Positions 17,780 to 26,434 of a stretch of 64,000 bases of DNA are shown piece by piece. The stretch covers positions 992,001-1,056,000 of the forward strand of contig NZ_CP120683.1 in assembly GCF_030506325.1 (NCBI RefSeq), given 5' to 3'. This stretch comes from Tunicatimonas pelagia. GTDB lineage: Bacteria; Bacteroidota; Bacteroidia; Cytophagales; Cyclobacteriaceae. A program made the translations under genes and the position numbers. Position 1 is the stretch's first letter, and each line of letters starts with the position of its first letter. The notes beneath the pieces are model-generated. The model worked only from the letters and a program-made list of their open reading frames with translations. It made no database searches and had not been told where the DNA came from.

Positions 17780-19093
17780 ATGAAACTATTCACCCACATT
17801 TTTCAGTACGAGTGGAAGTCGCTCTGGCGAAGTAGTATTTTGAAAGCACTGTTGCTGGTGGTGCTCGGGGCCGGAATCTACGGCATCTACTTCGGTAAGT
17901 TTGAGGTTGAGAAACAAGAAACCCGCATGGCGCAAGTGCAGCAGTACGAACGTCAGCAGTTCGACAGTCTCCTTTACTGGTCCACGCTGGATACTACCTA
18001 CGAAACGAATCAGGAGAAGTACCAACAAGCCGTGTCGCCAACCGGAGTAGGCTGGAGCAAGCACTTTACCTACTACCTCACCCACGACGCGCCACCTTTG
18101 GCGGGTTTGTGCTTGGGGCAGCGTGATTTGTTTCCGGTATACTACGGTTTTAATGTGACCGACTTAGCCCGACAAGTGAACGTAGGCGAGCTGGCCAACC
18201 CGATGAAACTGCTGACCGGAAACTTTGACCTGTCCTACGTCTTCGTCTTTCTGATTCCGCTGCTGATTATCGCCTTATTTTACAATATCTACGCTCGTGA
18301 AAAAGAAGGCGGTACGCTCTCTCTGTTGCAATCGCAACCTGTACCGCTCACCACAATTCTCATTAGCAAAGGACTGCTGCGGATGCTGATCGTGCTGGCG
18401 ACAGTTACCGTTCTGCTACTGCTTGGTTTTCTACTGCACGGTATTTCACTAGCGCAGCAATTCGGGTTGTTTATGAGTTGGCTACTGGTCATCTGCGGCT
18501 ATTGTTTACTGTGGACCTTGCTAATGGGGGTAGTGATTGCCCTGAAACGTACCGCAGCGCTGAGTGCCATGCTGGGTTTAGGGGTATGGCTGATTTTTAC
18601 GCTCATTACTCCTGCTTTACTCAATATGTTTGTATCCGCTCAGGAACCCCCGCCTAATCGGGCAGAAATGATTCATGCCGTGCGAAGCCTGAATGATAAG
18701 AACTGGGAAATGCCCAAATCGTTCGTCTTTGACCGCTTCTATCAGGAAAACCCGGACTTCCCTCCGGCCGATACGGCTGACTTCAATCAGTGGTACTACG
18801 CTAGTTTTGTGCTGCTGGACAGTGAAGCCAATGCGCTGAAGCAGCAGTTTGAGGCTCAGGTGGCTGAGCGCAATCAGATGCTAAAGCGTTGGGAGTGGCT
18901 GGCTCCAGCAGCGATGGTACACGAAAAGTTATCTACCCTGTCGCAGACGGATCGGCGGAGTCATCAGGAGTTTGTAACCGAAATGTACGCCTACCACCAA
19001 GGTTTAAAAGATCTCTACTACAACAAAATATTCTCATCCGAGATGTTCGGGACTGCTGATCTGGAGACTCTAAGTGCCCGGCTATCCGAATGA
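17780..19093 (+). CDS. ABC-2 permease with DUF3526, subunit B1
   Basis: 437 residues from ATG 17780, two nt after the previous stop; the longer frame from 17717 overlaps the upstream gene. It has an N-terminal helix, a soluble domain with LGQRDLFPVYYG and ELANPMKLLTGNFDLSYVFVFLIPLLIIALFYN, the ABC-2 motif YAREKEGGTLSLL, several helices and a C-terminal soluble arm. Paralog of the gene at 24918 (shared GQRDLF and ELANPxxLxxGNFDLS blocks). Together A1 and B1 should form one membrane heterodimer. Confidence 0.87.
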   Translation: MKLFTHIFQYEWKSLWRSSILKALLLVVLGAGIYGIYFGKFEVEKQETRMAQVQQYERQQFDSLLYWSTLDTTYETNQEKYQQAVSPTGVGWSKHFTYYLTHDAPPLAGLCLGQRDLFPVYYGFNVTDLARQVNVGELANPMKLLTGNFDLSYVFVFLIPLLIIALFYNIYAREKEGGTLSLLQSQPVPLTTILISKGLLRMLIVLATVTVLLLLGFLLHGISLAQQFGLFMSWLLVICGYCLLWTLLMGVVIALKRTAALSAMLGLGVWLIFTLITPALLNMFVSAQEPPPNRAEMIHAVRSLNDKNWEMPKSFVFDRFYQENPDFPPADTADFNQWYYASFVLLDSEANALKQQFEAQVAERNQMLKRWEWLAPAAMVHEKLSTLSQTDRRSHQEFVTEMYAYHQGLKDLYYNKIFSSEMFGTADLETLSARLSE

Positions 19094-19111
19094 TTACCTC
19101 CAAGCAATACT

Positions 19112-19780
19112 ATGAATGAACAAGAGATAGCGGCTCAATTAGCCCACCCGCACGGTGAGAGAGCGGCTGAAGTCGGAGAGAAACTGGCGGTATCTAACCA
19201 AACGATGATCCGGGGAGCGATGGACGCCCTCGCCCTCGCCCCAGGTGATCGAGTACTAGAAATCGGTATGGCCGCCGGGCGACACGTAGATGAACTGCTG
19301 CGATCTGCCCCGCGTGGATACGCCCCGCGTATCCACTACACGGGCGTGGATATTTCCGAAGATATGGTGCAGGAAGCACAACGGATCAATGCGTCTTGGG
19401 TAGCAGCGGGTCAGGCGAAGTTTATTGCTGGTTCTTCTGATCGCCTACCCTTTGCCGATCAGCAATTTACCAAAATACTATCGGTTAATACACTCTATTT
19501 CTGGAATCCGCTCACTGCGCATCTGCGAGAAATTGTTCGCGTACTGCAACCGGGCGGACGACTGGTACTGGGGTTTGGCTCCCGCGATTTCATGCAGCAA
19601 CTCCCCTTTACCCAGCACGGCTTCAACCTGTACCAACCGGAAGAAATGGCTACTCAGTTGCAACACCACGGACTAGAGGTGGTAGACGTGCAGCACCGGA
19701 AGAATCTTGGGGAGGCAGAGGGATATCCTGGAATTCAAAAAGATCAGATCATTCTAACCGCTATTCACTCAAATCAGTAA
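19112..19780 (+). CDS. Class I SAM-dependent methyltransferase
   Basis: 222 residues with the methyltransferase-11 order: motif I DRVLEIGMAAGRHVDELL, motif II-like YTGVDISEDMVQEAQ, post-II AGSSDRLPFADQQFTKILSVNTLYFW and LREIVRVLQPGGRLVLGF. Motif I has A in place of the second usual G. It follows permease B1 by 18 nt in the same run. A methylation step inside a transporter/TonB-receptor run may alter a small-molecule ligand such as a metallophore, but UbiE-like enzymes act on many substrates. Confidence 0.85.
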   Translation: MNEQEIAAQLAHPHGERAAEVGEKLAVSNQTMIRGAMDALALAPGDRVLEIGMAAGRHVDELLRSAPRGYAPRIHYTGVDISEDMVQEAQRINASWVAAGQAKFIAGSSDRLPFADQQFTKILSVNTLYFWNPLTAHLREIVRVLQPGGRLVLGFGSRDFMQQLPFTQHGFNLYQPEEMATQLQHHGLEVVDVQHRKNLGEAEGYPGIQKDQIILTAIHSNQ

Positions 19781-19817
19781 TCGTATTACTTCGACTTCTA
19801 TCCACCCTAAACCAACT

Positions 19818-19898
19818 ATGAAGCAAAAGTTACTATTGTTTGTCCTATTCGTATCAGTTAGTTTCTTGTCTTTTGCCCGGCTTAGCATCACTGGTTAA
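19818..19898 (+). CDS. 26-residue signal-peptide stub
   Basis: ATG 19818 to TAA 19898 encodes a basic start (MKQKLL), a hydrophobic core (LFVLFVSVSFLSFA) and RLSITG. That is a full signal peptide and the first residues of a typical SITGKV carboxypeptidase-like domain, then a stop. It sits right before the TonB receptor gene and may be the fossil start of an earlier receptor or a short leader peptide. Confidence 0.4.
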   Translation: MKQKLLLFVLFVSVSFLSFARLSITG

Positions 19899-19906
19899 TT
19901 GTTACT

Positions 19907-22246
19907 ATGAACCATTGTTATGCTTTCCTAACTGCGCTCATTATTAGCATCAACCTCGGCTACGGACAAAGCCCGTCAGTATCAGGAGAGGTATATTCCG
20001 AAGACGGGGAAAAATTGCTGGGAGTGTACGTGCAACTAAACAACAAACAAGCTACCGTCACTGATGAGGCCGGGCGGTTTGTTTTTAAAAATCTTGAAGC
20101 GGGTAAGTACATACTTACGGCTTCTTTTATGGGTTTTCAAGCCTTAGAAAAGAGCTTTACACTGGCAGAAGGACAAACGTTTAGCCTCAACCTAGAATTA
20201 GAGGAAGAAGTAACTCAGCTAAGCGAGGTGACCGTGACCGGAAAATCCGAAGCCCGAGAACTGAGAGAAAGTACGGCTAGTGTAGCGGTACTGGAGACCA
20301 AGGATCTCTACACCCAAAGCAACAATACCAGTGATGTTATCAAGCAAATTTCCGGAGTAAATGTCCGCCAGACAGGGGGCTTCGGTAGTGAGGCGGAAGT
20401 AAGCATCAGTGGGATGTCAGGCAAACAGGTAAAGTTCTTTCTGGACGGAATTCCGCTGACCTACTTTGGCTCGGGATTAGGGCTGAATGTGCTTCCGGTT
20501 AATTTGATGGAGCAAATTGAAGTCTACAAGGGAGTGGTTCCGGTGCACCTAGGAGCTGATGCTTTGGGCGGAGCGATCAATATTGTGTCCCGAAAAGAAT
20601 ACAGTAGCTATCTGGATGCTGCCTATTCCTTCGGATCGTTTAACAGCCACCGAGCGAATCTGAATGGGCAGTTTATCAGTCCTGAAACCAATTTCCTTTT
20701 TGGAGTCAACGCGTTTTATAATCATTCCGACAACAACTATTTCGTCGATGTGGAGATTCCCAATGAATTTGGCAATCCCGAACCGGCCAGGGTCAGGCGG
20801 TTTCACGACCAATTTTCTAATTACTTGCTGAACGTGTATGTCGGAGTAGTTGATAAACCGTACGCCGACCGACTGATCCTGAGTGTTCGCTATTCTGGCC
20901 TGGGTGATGACCTACAGCACAACGCCATTATGGCTCAGCCCTACGGCGAAGTGGTGTATAGCGAATCTACTCGGGGGCTTTCCCTAGAGTATGAAAAGCG
21001 TCAGCTACTACCAAACACTGACCTGCAATGGTACGGTGGGCTGAACCATACAGCAGGAAACTTTACCGATACCACGCTGAACGCCTACACCTGGGACGGA
21101 GAAGTGTACCGGCGAAGAACCGATGGGGGAGAAATATCAGCCTCGCGCAATCTGTTGCAACTCAATTCCCGAAACGCGGTAAGTCGGTTGAATATCAACC
21201 ACGAACCCTGGAAAAACGGGCGCATTACCCTGAATGTATTCACTTCTTGGTTCCAGCGGACGGGGGAAGATCCGGTGGCAGCCGAGTTCTACGGACAGGA
21301 TTACTATGCTAACCCCACTGTTTTGATGAAAAATGCGACAGGCCTTGCTTACGAGCACACGCTAGGGAAAGCCCTGGTCAGCTACACCGCTCTTAAACAC
21401 TATGCCTATTCAGCCGACGGGTATGCTATTCAGAACCTGGAATTTCAGCCCAATCAGCAATCCGTTTCCAACTTCGGCTACGCCCAATCCTTTCGATACA
21501 GCTTTACCGATAAGCTGCTGGCCAAAGCATCCTACGAATACGCGACTCGGCTACCGGATGAGATCGAACTGTTCGGCGATTTTACGCTCGTTCGACCCAA
21601 TCCGTTCCTAAAGCCGGAGCAGAGTCATAATGCTAACGTAGGCGGGCAGTTCAGTTCCAAAATGTTGAATATTGAACTTAACGGCTTCTTTCGGCATACC
21701 GATAACATCATCTGGCTCCGCACTTCCCAGTTTTTTGCTCAGTACCAGAACCTACTGCAAGCCATGATACGGGGAGTGGATGCCGAAGTACAGTTTCGCC
21801 CCTTTGATTTCTTAAAGATCACCGCCAACGCGACCTATCAGGACATCCGAAACCGTTCGCCCCGCCAGGTGACCGGATCGGTAGATGATCGCTACTACGA
21901 CGCTCGTTTGCCCAACATGCCTTACCTATTTGGTAACGGAGAAATCAGGTATCAGAAAAATAGTTTCCTCAACAGTGAAAACCAATTTTCAGCCTGGTGG
22001 TCGGCCAACTACGTACACGACTTTTTCCTGTTTTGGGCAGTTGATGGTCGAGAGGAACTGAAGAATACCATTCCGGCTCAGTTTATTCAAAACGTCGGAA
22101 TTTCCTATGCGCTACCAGATAATCGCTTATCGCTCTCGCTGGAAGCCACCAATCTGTTGGATCAAAAAGCCTTTGACAATTTTAGCGTACAGCGACCGGG
22201 AAGGGCCTTGTACGCCACCCTAAGAACCTATTTTAACAAAAAGTAA
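19907..22246 (+). CDS. TonB-dependent receptor of the ABC/DUF4374 run
   Basis: 779 residues. Signal peptide ending NLGYGQ, CarboxypepD_reg domain (SGEVYSEDGEKLLGVYVQL), plug with SDVIKQISGVNVRQTGGFG, GKQVKFFLDGIPLTY, MEQIEVYKGVVPVHLGADALGGAINIV, then a barrel that ends ALYATLRTYFNKK. The plug is of the siderophore-receptor type rather than the ZnuD type. The DUF4374 lipoprotein gene follows eight nt later, matching the XusA/XusB pairing of Bacteroides. Ligand unknown; I infer a metal chelate. Confidence 0.88.
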   Translation: MNHCYAFLTALIISINLGYGQSPSVSGEVYSEDGEKLLGVYVQLNNKQATVTDEAGRFVFKNLEAGKYILTASFMGFQALEKSFTLAEGQTFSLNLELEEEVTQLSEVTVTGKSEARELRESTASVAVLETKDLYTQSNNTSDVIKQISGVNVRQTGGFGSEAEVSISGMSGKQVKFFLDGIPLTYFGSGLGLNVLPVNLMEQIEVYKGVVPVHLGADALGGAINIVSRKEYSSYLDAAYSFGSFNSHRANLNGQFISPETNFLFGVNAFYNHSDNNYFVDVEIPNEFGNPEPARVRRFHDQFSNYLLNVYVGVVDKPYADRLILSVRYSGLGDDLQHNAIMAQPYGEVVYSESTRGLSLEYEKRQLLPNTDLQWYGGLNHTAGNFTDTTLNAYTWDGEVYRRRTDGGEISASRNLLQLNSRNAVSRLNINHEPWKNGRITLNVFTSWFQRTGEDPVAAEFYGQDYYANPTVLMKNATGLAYEHTLGKALVSYTALKHYAYSADGYAIQNLEFQPNQQSVSNFGYAQSFRYSFTDKLLAKASYEYATRLPDEIELFGDFTLVRPNPFLKPEQSHNANVGGQFSSKMLNIELNGFFRHTDNIIWLRTSQFFAQYQNLLQAMIRGVDAEVQFRPFDFLKITANATYQDIRNRSPRQVTGSVDDRYYDARLPNMPYLFGNGEIRYQKNSFLNSENQFSAWWSANYVHDFFLFWAVDGREELKNTIPAQFIQNVGISYALPDNRLSLSLEATNLLDQKAFDNFSVQRPGRALYATLRTYFNKK

Positions 22247-22254
22247 AAACAAAA

Positions 22255-23463
22255 ATGAAAAAATCACTACACTTCGCCCTCGCCCTACTTTTACCCGCCT
22301 ACCTATTGACCGGATGCTCAGATGATGAAAACCCTGAACCTGGTGACGGTGATAGCAACACTCCCATTGAAACCGGCTACACCATTTCAACCGTAAGTGG
22401 GGCCTGGCCCGATCTGACGACCTATATTCAGTGGACTGACGATCTTGGCTTTTCTTCTATTGGGAACGAAAGTGCGGTAGAGCTTACCGGTGGTGCTGGC
22501 ACGGTCACTTTCGATGGTGCTATGTACGCTACCCCCTTTGGGGCTCCGGCCAATTTGGTGAAATATGTCGTCAGCAGCGATTCTATTCCGCAGGAGGAAC
22601 AAAGAATCGTCGTGCCGGGAGCTAACACCTTTTCTACTCTTTATTTCAAGAGCGAAACGGAAGCTTACGGAACTGTAGCGGGAGGAATATCTAAACTCAT
22701 CGTATTTGACCCCACCACCATGCGAATCACGGATGAAGTCTCGCTCAACCTGATAACTGATCGGCTTCCCGAAGCTACTCGTACTTACTATCTGGACATG
22801 CTAGAGCGAGATGATAAGCTGTTCATGGGAGTGCACTACGAGAACAGCGGATTGCCTGCTAATGATTCTGCTTATGTCGCCGTCATTGATCTAAATACGA
22901 ATACGGTAGAAAAAGTCTTATCGGACGGAAGAACCGGAATGATCTTCGGAGGTCAAGCTCCCAATTCCGGTATGGTACAGGATAGTAATGGCGACATTTA
23001 CGTACAGGCGCTCGGCACCAGCAACGCTGGGGGCACTAGTCCTAGCGGGGTACTTCGGATCAGCAACGGACAAACTGATTTTGATCAAGACTACTTCTTC
23101 GATCTCGAGGCTGCCGTAGGCAACATTTGCTACGGAATCTACCATACTTCAGGTGGACGCACCTTCACGGCTAACGTGCAGGATGCATCTGATTTCTGGG
23201 AGTTCGCTACCGGTCAGCCACAGTTCAAGTACGTAGAAATCGATCTGGCGGCTACGTCAAGCCTAGGTGCGGTGCCCGGGTTACCCACCACTTACGGAAC
23301 CCGAACCATGATCATTCACGAGATGGAAAACCAAAACCTGTTGTTCACTATCGCAACCAATGAAGAAAATGCGGTCTACGAGTTTGATGTATCGGGCAAT
23401 AGTGCCAGTAAGTTCTTCACCTCTACGGGTGGATATATCACCGGATTAGAAAAACTGGATTGA
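22255..23463 (+). CDS. DUF4374 lipoprotein (XusB-like ligand-binding propeller)
   Basis: 402 residues, lipobox LLTGC (Cys21), acidic linker DDENPEPGDGDS, then a propeller-like domain with ISTVSGAWPDLTTYIQWTD, PTTMRITDEVSLNL, YLDMLERDDKLFMGVHY, GQAPNSGMVQDSNGDIYV and TGGYITGLEKLD. DUF4374 includes XusB of Bacteroides thetaiotaomicron, a surface lipoprotein that binds enterobactin for a TonB receptor. Its place directly after a receptor gene supports the same job here, although the upstream operator suggests zinc rather than iron control. Confidence 0.82.
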   Translation: MKKSLHFALALLLPAYLLTGCSDDENPEPGDGDSNTPIETGYTISTVSGAWPDLTTYIQWTDDLGFSSIGNESAVELTGGAGTVTFDGAMYATPFGAPANLVKYVVSSDSIPQEEQRIVVPGANTFSTLYFKSETEAYGTVAGGISKLIVFDPTTMRITDEVSLNLITDRLPEATRTYYLDMLERDDKLFMGVHYENSGLPANDSAYVAVIDLNTNTVEKVLSDGRTGMIFGGQAPNSGMVQDSNGDIYVQALGTSNAGGTSPSGVLRISNGQTDFDQDYFFDLEAAVGNICYGIYHTSGGRTFTANVQDASDFWEFATGQPQFKYVEIDLAATSSLGAVPGLPTTYGTRTMIIHEMENQNLLFTIATNEENAVYEFDVSGNSASKFFTSTGGYITGLEKLD

Positions 23464-23488
23464 TATTGTAAGCTACTCACCTTACCTG

Positions 23489-24925
23489 ATGCACTTACTA
23501 TTATTGATTGCCCAGAAAGAGATCAAAGTAGCTCTACGTGAAAGGCTAGTGGTCGTGCTGGGGGGCATTATCTTGCTGTTGTTGGGGGTAGCTTTGTACG
23601 CGGGTTATCTGGCTTACCAGCAGCAGCAGGCCATTATCACCCAGGTTCAGACAGAAAAGCGACAGGAGTGGCTCAATCAGGGTGATAAGCATCCGCACAT
23701 TGCAGCCCACTACGGCACCTTTGTGTTCAAGCCCAAAACGGTGCTTAGCCTCTTTGACTTCGGTCTGGATGCCTACACTGGCACCTCAAAGTACCTGGAG
23801 GCGCATCATCCGCACGAGTTTATGTTTCGGCCCGCCCAAGACCATAGCAGTATGATTCGCTTCGGTGAGCTAAGTGCGGCTCTGGTGTTGCGAATTTTGG
23901 TGCCTTTGCTCATTATCTTCCTGGCTTTTGCCGCATTTACCCGTGAGCGGGAAAGTGGTACGCTCAAACTGCTGGTGGCCCAGGGCGTTTCCTTTTCCAC
24001 CCTCACCTGGGGAAAAATCCTGGCGTACGTTACTCTGCTGGCGGCAATGCTTTTGCCCTTTTTGCTGGGAATTGTCATGCTGTCCTTGGCGAATACTCAG
24101 CAGGAAACGATTCCCGATGTCGTTACCCGGGCAGTACTACTGGCTCTGGTTTATGGGGCTTATCTGTTTCTCTTTATTGCCTTTTCCGTGTGGGTATCGC
24201 TGCGTTCGTCTACCGGAAGAAATGCGCTGTTAATCCTACTTTCCGGTTGGATCTTCCTGGGTATTCTGATGCCTAAGACGGTAGCCAACCTGAGCGAAAA
24301 TTTTTACGCGCTACCGTCGATGCGAGAGTTCAAAGCCACTATTGAGCAGGATAAAATCAACGGACTGGACGGCAAAACACCCCGCTCGGTGCGGATGGCT
24401 ACGCTAGAAAAAGAATATCTAGAGAAATACGAAGTAGATTCCGTGCAGCAGCTTCCGTTCAACTTTGAGGGAGTAAGTATGCAAGCCGGAGAGGAATATG
24501 GCAATACAATATACGATCATCATTTGAGGGAGCTTCGGCAGATTTTTCATCAGCAAAACCGATTGGGTAGCCTAGCCAGTCTGTTGAACCCCATCATCGC
24601 GGTGCAGCACCTCTCAATGGCCTTGTCGGGCACGGATATGCGTACCTTCATTCATTTTGAAGAACAAGCGGAAGACTATCGGCGGAACCTAGTTCGGAAG
24701 ATGAATGCTGATATGGCCGAGAATTCTCAGTACGGGGAGTTTTATGGCTACAAAGCCGGAAGCGACCTATGGCAGCAGATGGAGGACTTTTCCTATCAAA
24801 CTCCCACTGCCTGGCAACTACTCCAGTACTACCGGCTGGAGGTGATTTCGCTACTTCTTTGGACTGCGCTGGCACTCGTGCTGATTCATTACACCCACCG
24901 AAAAGCCAAACCGCTTTATGCCTAG
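23489..24925 (+). CDS. ABC-2 permease with DUF3526, subunit A2
   Basis: 478 residues, clear paralog of the gene at 16353: HPHIAAHYGTFVFKPKTVLSLFD, TSKYLEAHHPHEFMFRPAQD, RILVPLLIIFLAFAAFTRERESGTLKLL and MQAGEEYGNTIYD. Same topology with one N-terminal helix, a large external loop and a helix bundle. No ATPase gene accompanies this second pair, so it must borrow one, most simply the one at 15650. Confidence 0.88.
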   Translation: MHLLLLIAQKEIKVALRERLVVVLGGIILLLLGVALYAGYLAYQQQQAIITQVQTEKRQEWLNQGDKHPHIAAHYGTFVFKPKTVLSLFDFGLDAYTGTSKYLEAHHPHEFMFRPAQDHSSMIRFGELSAALVLRILVPLLIIFLAFAAFTRERESGTLKLLVAQGVSFSTLTWGKILAYVTLLAAMLLPFLLGIVMLSLANTQQETIPDVVTRAVLLALVYGAYLFLFIAFSVWVSLRSSTGRNALLILLSGWIFLGILMPKTVANLSENFYALPSMREFKATIEQDKINGLDGKTPRSVRMATLEKEYLEKYEVDSVQQLPFNFEGVSMQAGEEYGNTIYDHHLRELRQIFHQQNRLGSLASLLNPIIAVQHLSMALSGTDMRTFIHFEEQAEDYRRNLVRKMNADMAENSQYGEFYGYKAGSDLWQQMEDFSYQTPTAWQLLQYYRLEVISLLLWTALALVLIHYTHRKAKPLYA

Positions 24926-26354
24926 AACCTCCCAACTCCTGATTTACTACGAGTGGAAAATGCTCATCCGCAACCGCTTTCAGTTGCTGATGCTGGCGGT
25001 TACATTTTTGTTTGGCATGTACGCCATTTACTACGGACAATCCGAAATCAACGCCCAACGGCAGACGATTCGGGCGGTGCAAGCGCTGGAGCAAGAAGAA
25101 TTTTCGTCGTACCAAGCTAGCTTCACCGAGGAGATGGAAACGCTAGAGCAAGAACAGACACACGATATCGCCTCTCGTCCGGCCTACGCCTGGTACCGAC
25201 ACGGCTACCACGCTATTCTTCCCCCTCACGATTATGCCGCTTTGACGATCGGTCAGCGCGATTTGTTTCGCTACTACTATCGCCTGACCGGCATGAGTTT
25301 GCACTACCAACTTTTTGAAAACGAGCTGGCGAACCCGGTCAACCTGATGGTCGGTAATTTTGATCTTTCTTTCGTGCTGGTCTACCTGCTTCCGCTGCTC
25401 ATCATTGCGTTCTGCTACGGCTTATTTTCATCCGAAAAGGAGAACGGTACCCTGCCGCTATTGCAGATGCAGCCCGTCAGCCTTCGCCGTATCATCCTGG
25501 TGCGGCTCTTATTCTATTTCGGGCTGATCACCGAACTCGCTTTCCTGCTCTCGTTGATCGGTCTATTCACCTCGGGTAATCCGCTAAAGGGAGAAAATCT
25601 GGTTCCGGCTCTGGCTTGGCTGGTGGGAGTGCTGGTGTACTGCGCTTTTTGGTTTGGGTTGCTGTTCCTGATCATCAGCTTCCGCCAAAGCTCAGCCTTT
25701 AATGCCATCACCGCGGTAGGCTGCTGGCTCTTACTGCTGATCGTAGTCCCGGCGGTGCTCAACGTGATCGTCACGGTGAAGTATCCGCTCAGCAGTGCCA
25801 CCCTGGCGGGACTTACCCGCCGCACCGGGCTGGAAAACGAGAATGACGAAGAAGAAGCCCGGGCCGTGATTCAGGAGTTTTTGGCCCACAAACCCGAACT
25901 GACCGGTAGCGACAGTCTGATGAAGAACGACCTGCTGCCCAAGGCGTACGCGGCTTTCACGTCGCTGAAAGACATCAACAACCAGCAGCAGGTAGACCGG
26001 TATAACGCTCAGGTAGCGCAGCGGAACGCGTGGACATCCCACTTTCACTGGCTCAGTCCGGCGGTCAACATGCAGGAGGTCCTGGCCCACATTGCCGAAA
26101 CCGATGTGAATACCTTTTTGCAGTTTCAGAGTGCATTAGCTGGTTTTCATGGAGAGATCACAGATTTCTACTTCACCCGACTATTTTGGGATAAACTCAT
26201 TGTGTCGGAAGACTACGCTCACTTGCCCGCTTTTGAAATGCCCAAAGATAGCCATCGGTGGAATACGGTTTGGTGGGGCTTAGGCAAAATTTTTCTAGCT
26301 GCTGGTGGGACATTTGTCTTTGGGTTTATCAAGATGAAAGAGAGGGCTAAATGA
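24918..26354 (+). CDS. ABC-2 permease with DUF3526, subunit B2
   Basis: 478 residues, overlapping the previous gene by 8 nt as the ATPase/A1 pair also does. Blocks shared with the gene at 17780 include TIGQRDLFRYYY, ELANPVNLMVGNFDLSFVLVYLLPLLIIAFCYG and FSSEKENGTLPLLQ. Ends in a helix and basic tail KMKERAK. Forms the second permease heterodimer with A2. Confidence 0.87.
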   Translation: MPRTSQLLIYYEWKMLIRNRFQLLMLAVTFLFGMYAIYYGQSEINAQRQTIRAVQALEQEEFSSYQASFTEEMETLEQEQTHDIASRPAYAWYRHGYHAILPPHDYAALTIGQRDLFRYYYRLTGMSLHYQLFENELANPVNLMVGNFDLSFVLVYLLPLLIIAFCYGLFSSEKENGTLPLLQMQPVSLRRIILVRLLFYFGLITELAFLLSLIGLFTSGNPLKGENLVPALAWLVGVLVYCAFWFGLLFLIISFRQSSAFNAITAVGCWLLLLIVVPAVLNVIVTVKYPLSSATLAGLTRRTGLENENDEEEARAVIQEFLAHKPELTGSDSLMKNDLLPKAYAAFTSLKDINNQQQVDRYNAQVAQRNAWTSHFHWLSPAVNMQEVLAHIAETDVNTFLQFQSALAGFHGEITDFYFTRLFWDKLIVSEDYAHLPAFEMPKDSHRWNTVWWGLGKIFLAAGGTFVFGFIKMKERAK

Positions 26355-26434
26355 TTGTAGTAGAACGGCTTTTTAAAACTGCTACCGCAGGCTCTGTCAG
26401 ATTATCTCACTGGCGTGGATTACCAACAATACTT

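Noticed and set aside
21147-21158. GCAATCTGTTGC inside the TonB receptor gene as an eighth operator
   Set aside because: One base short of the spacing, in the middle of a gene, no promoter nearby.
24648-25115. Minus-strand 155-residue frame across the A2/B2 permease junction
   Set aside because: Shadow of two well supported genes; basic, low-complexity translation.
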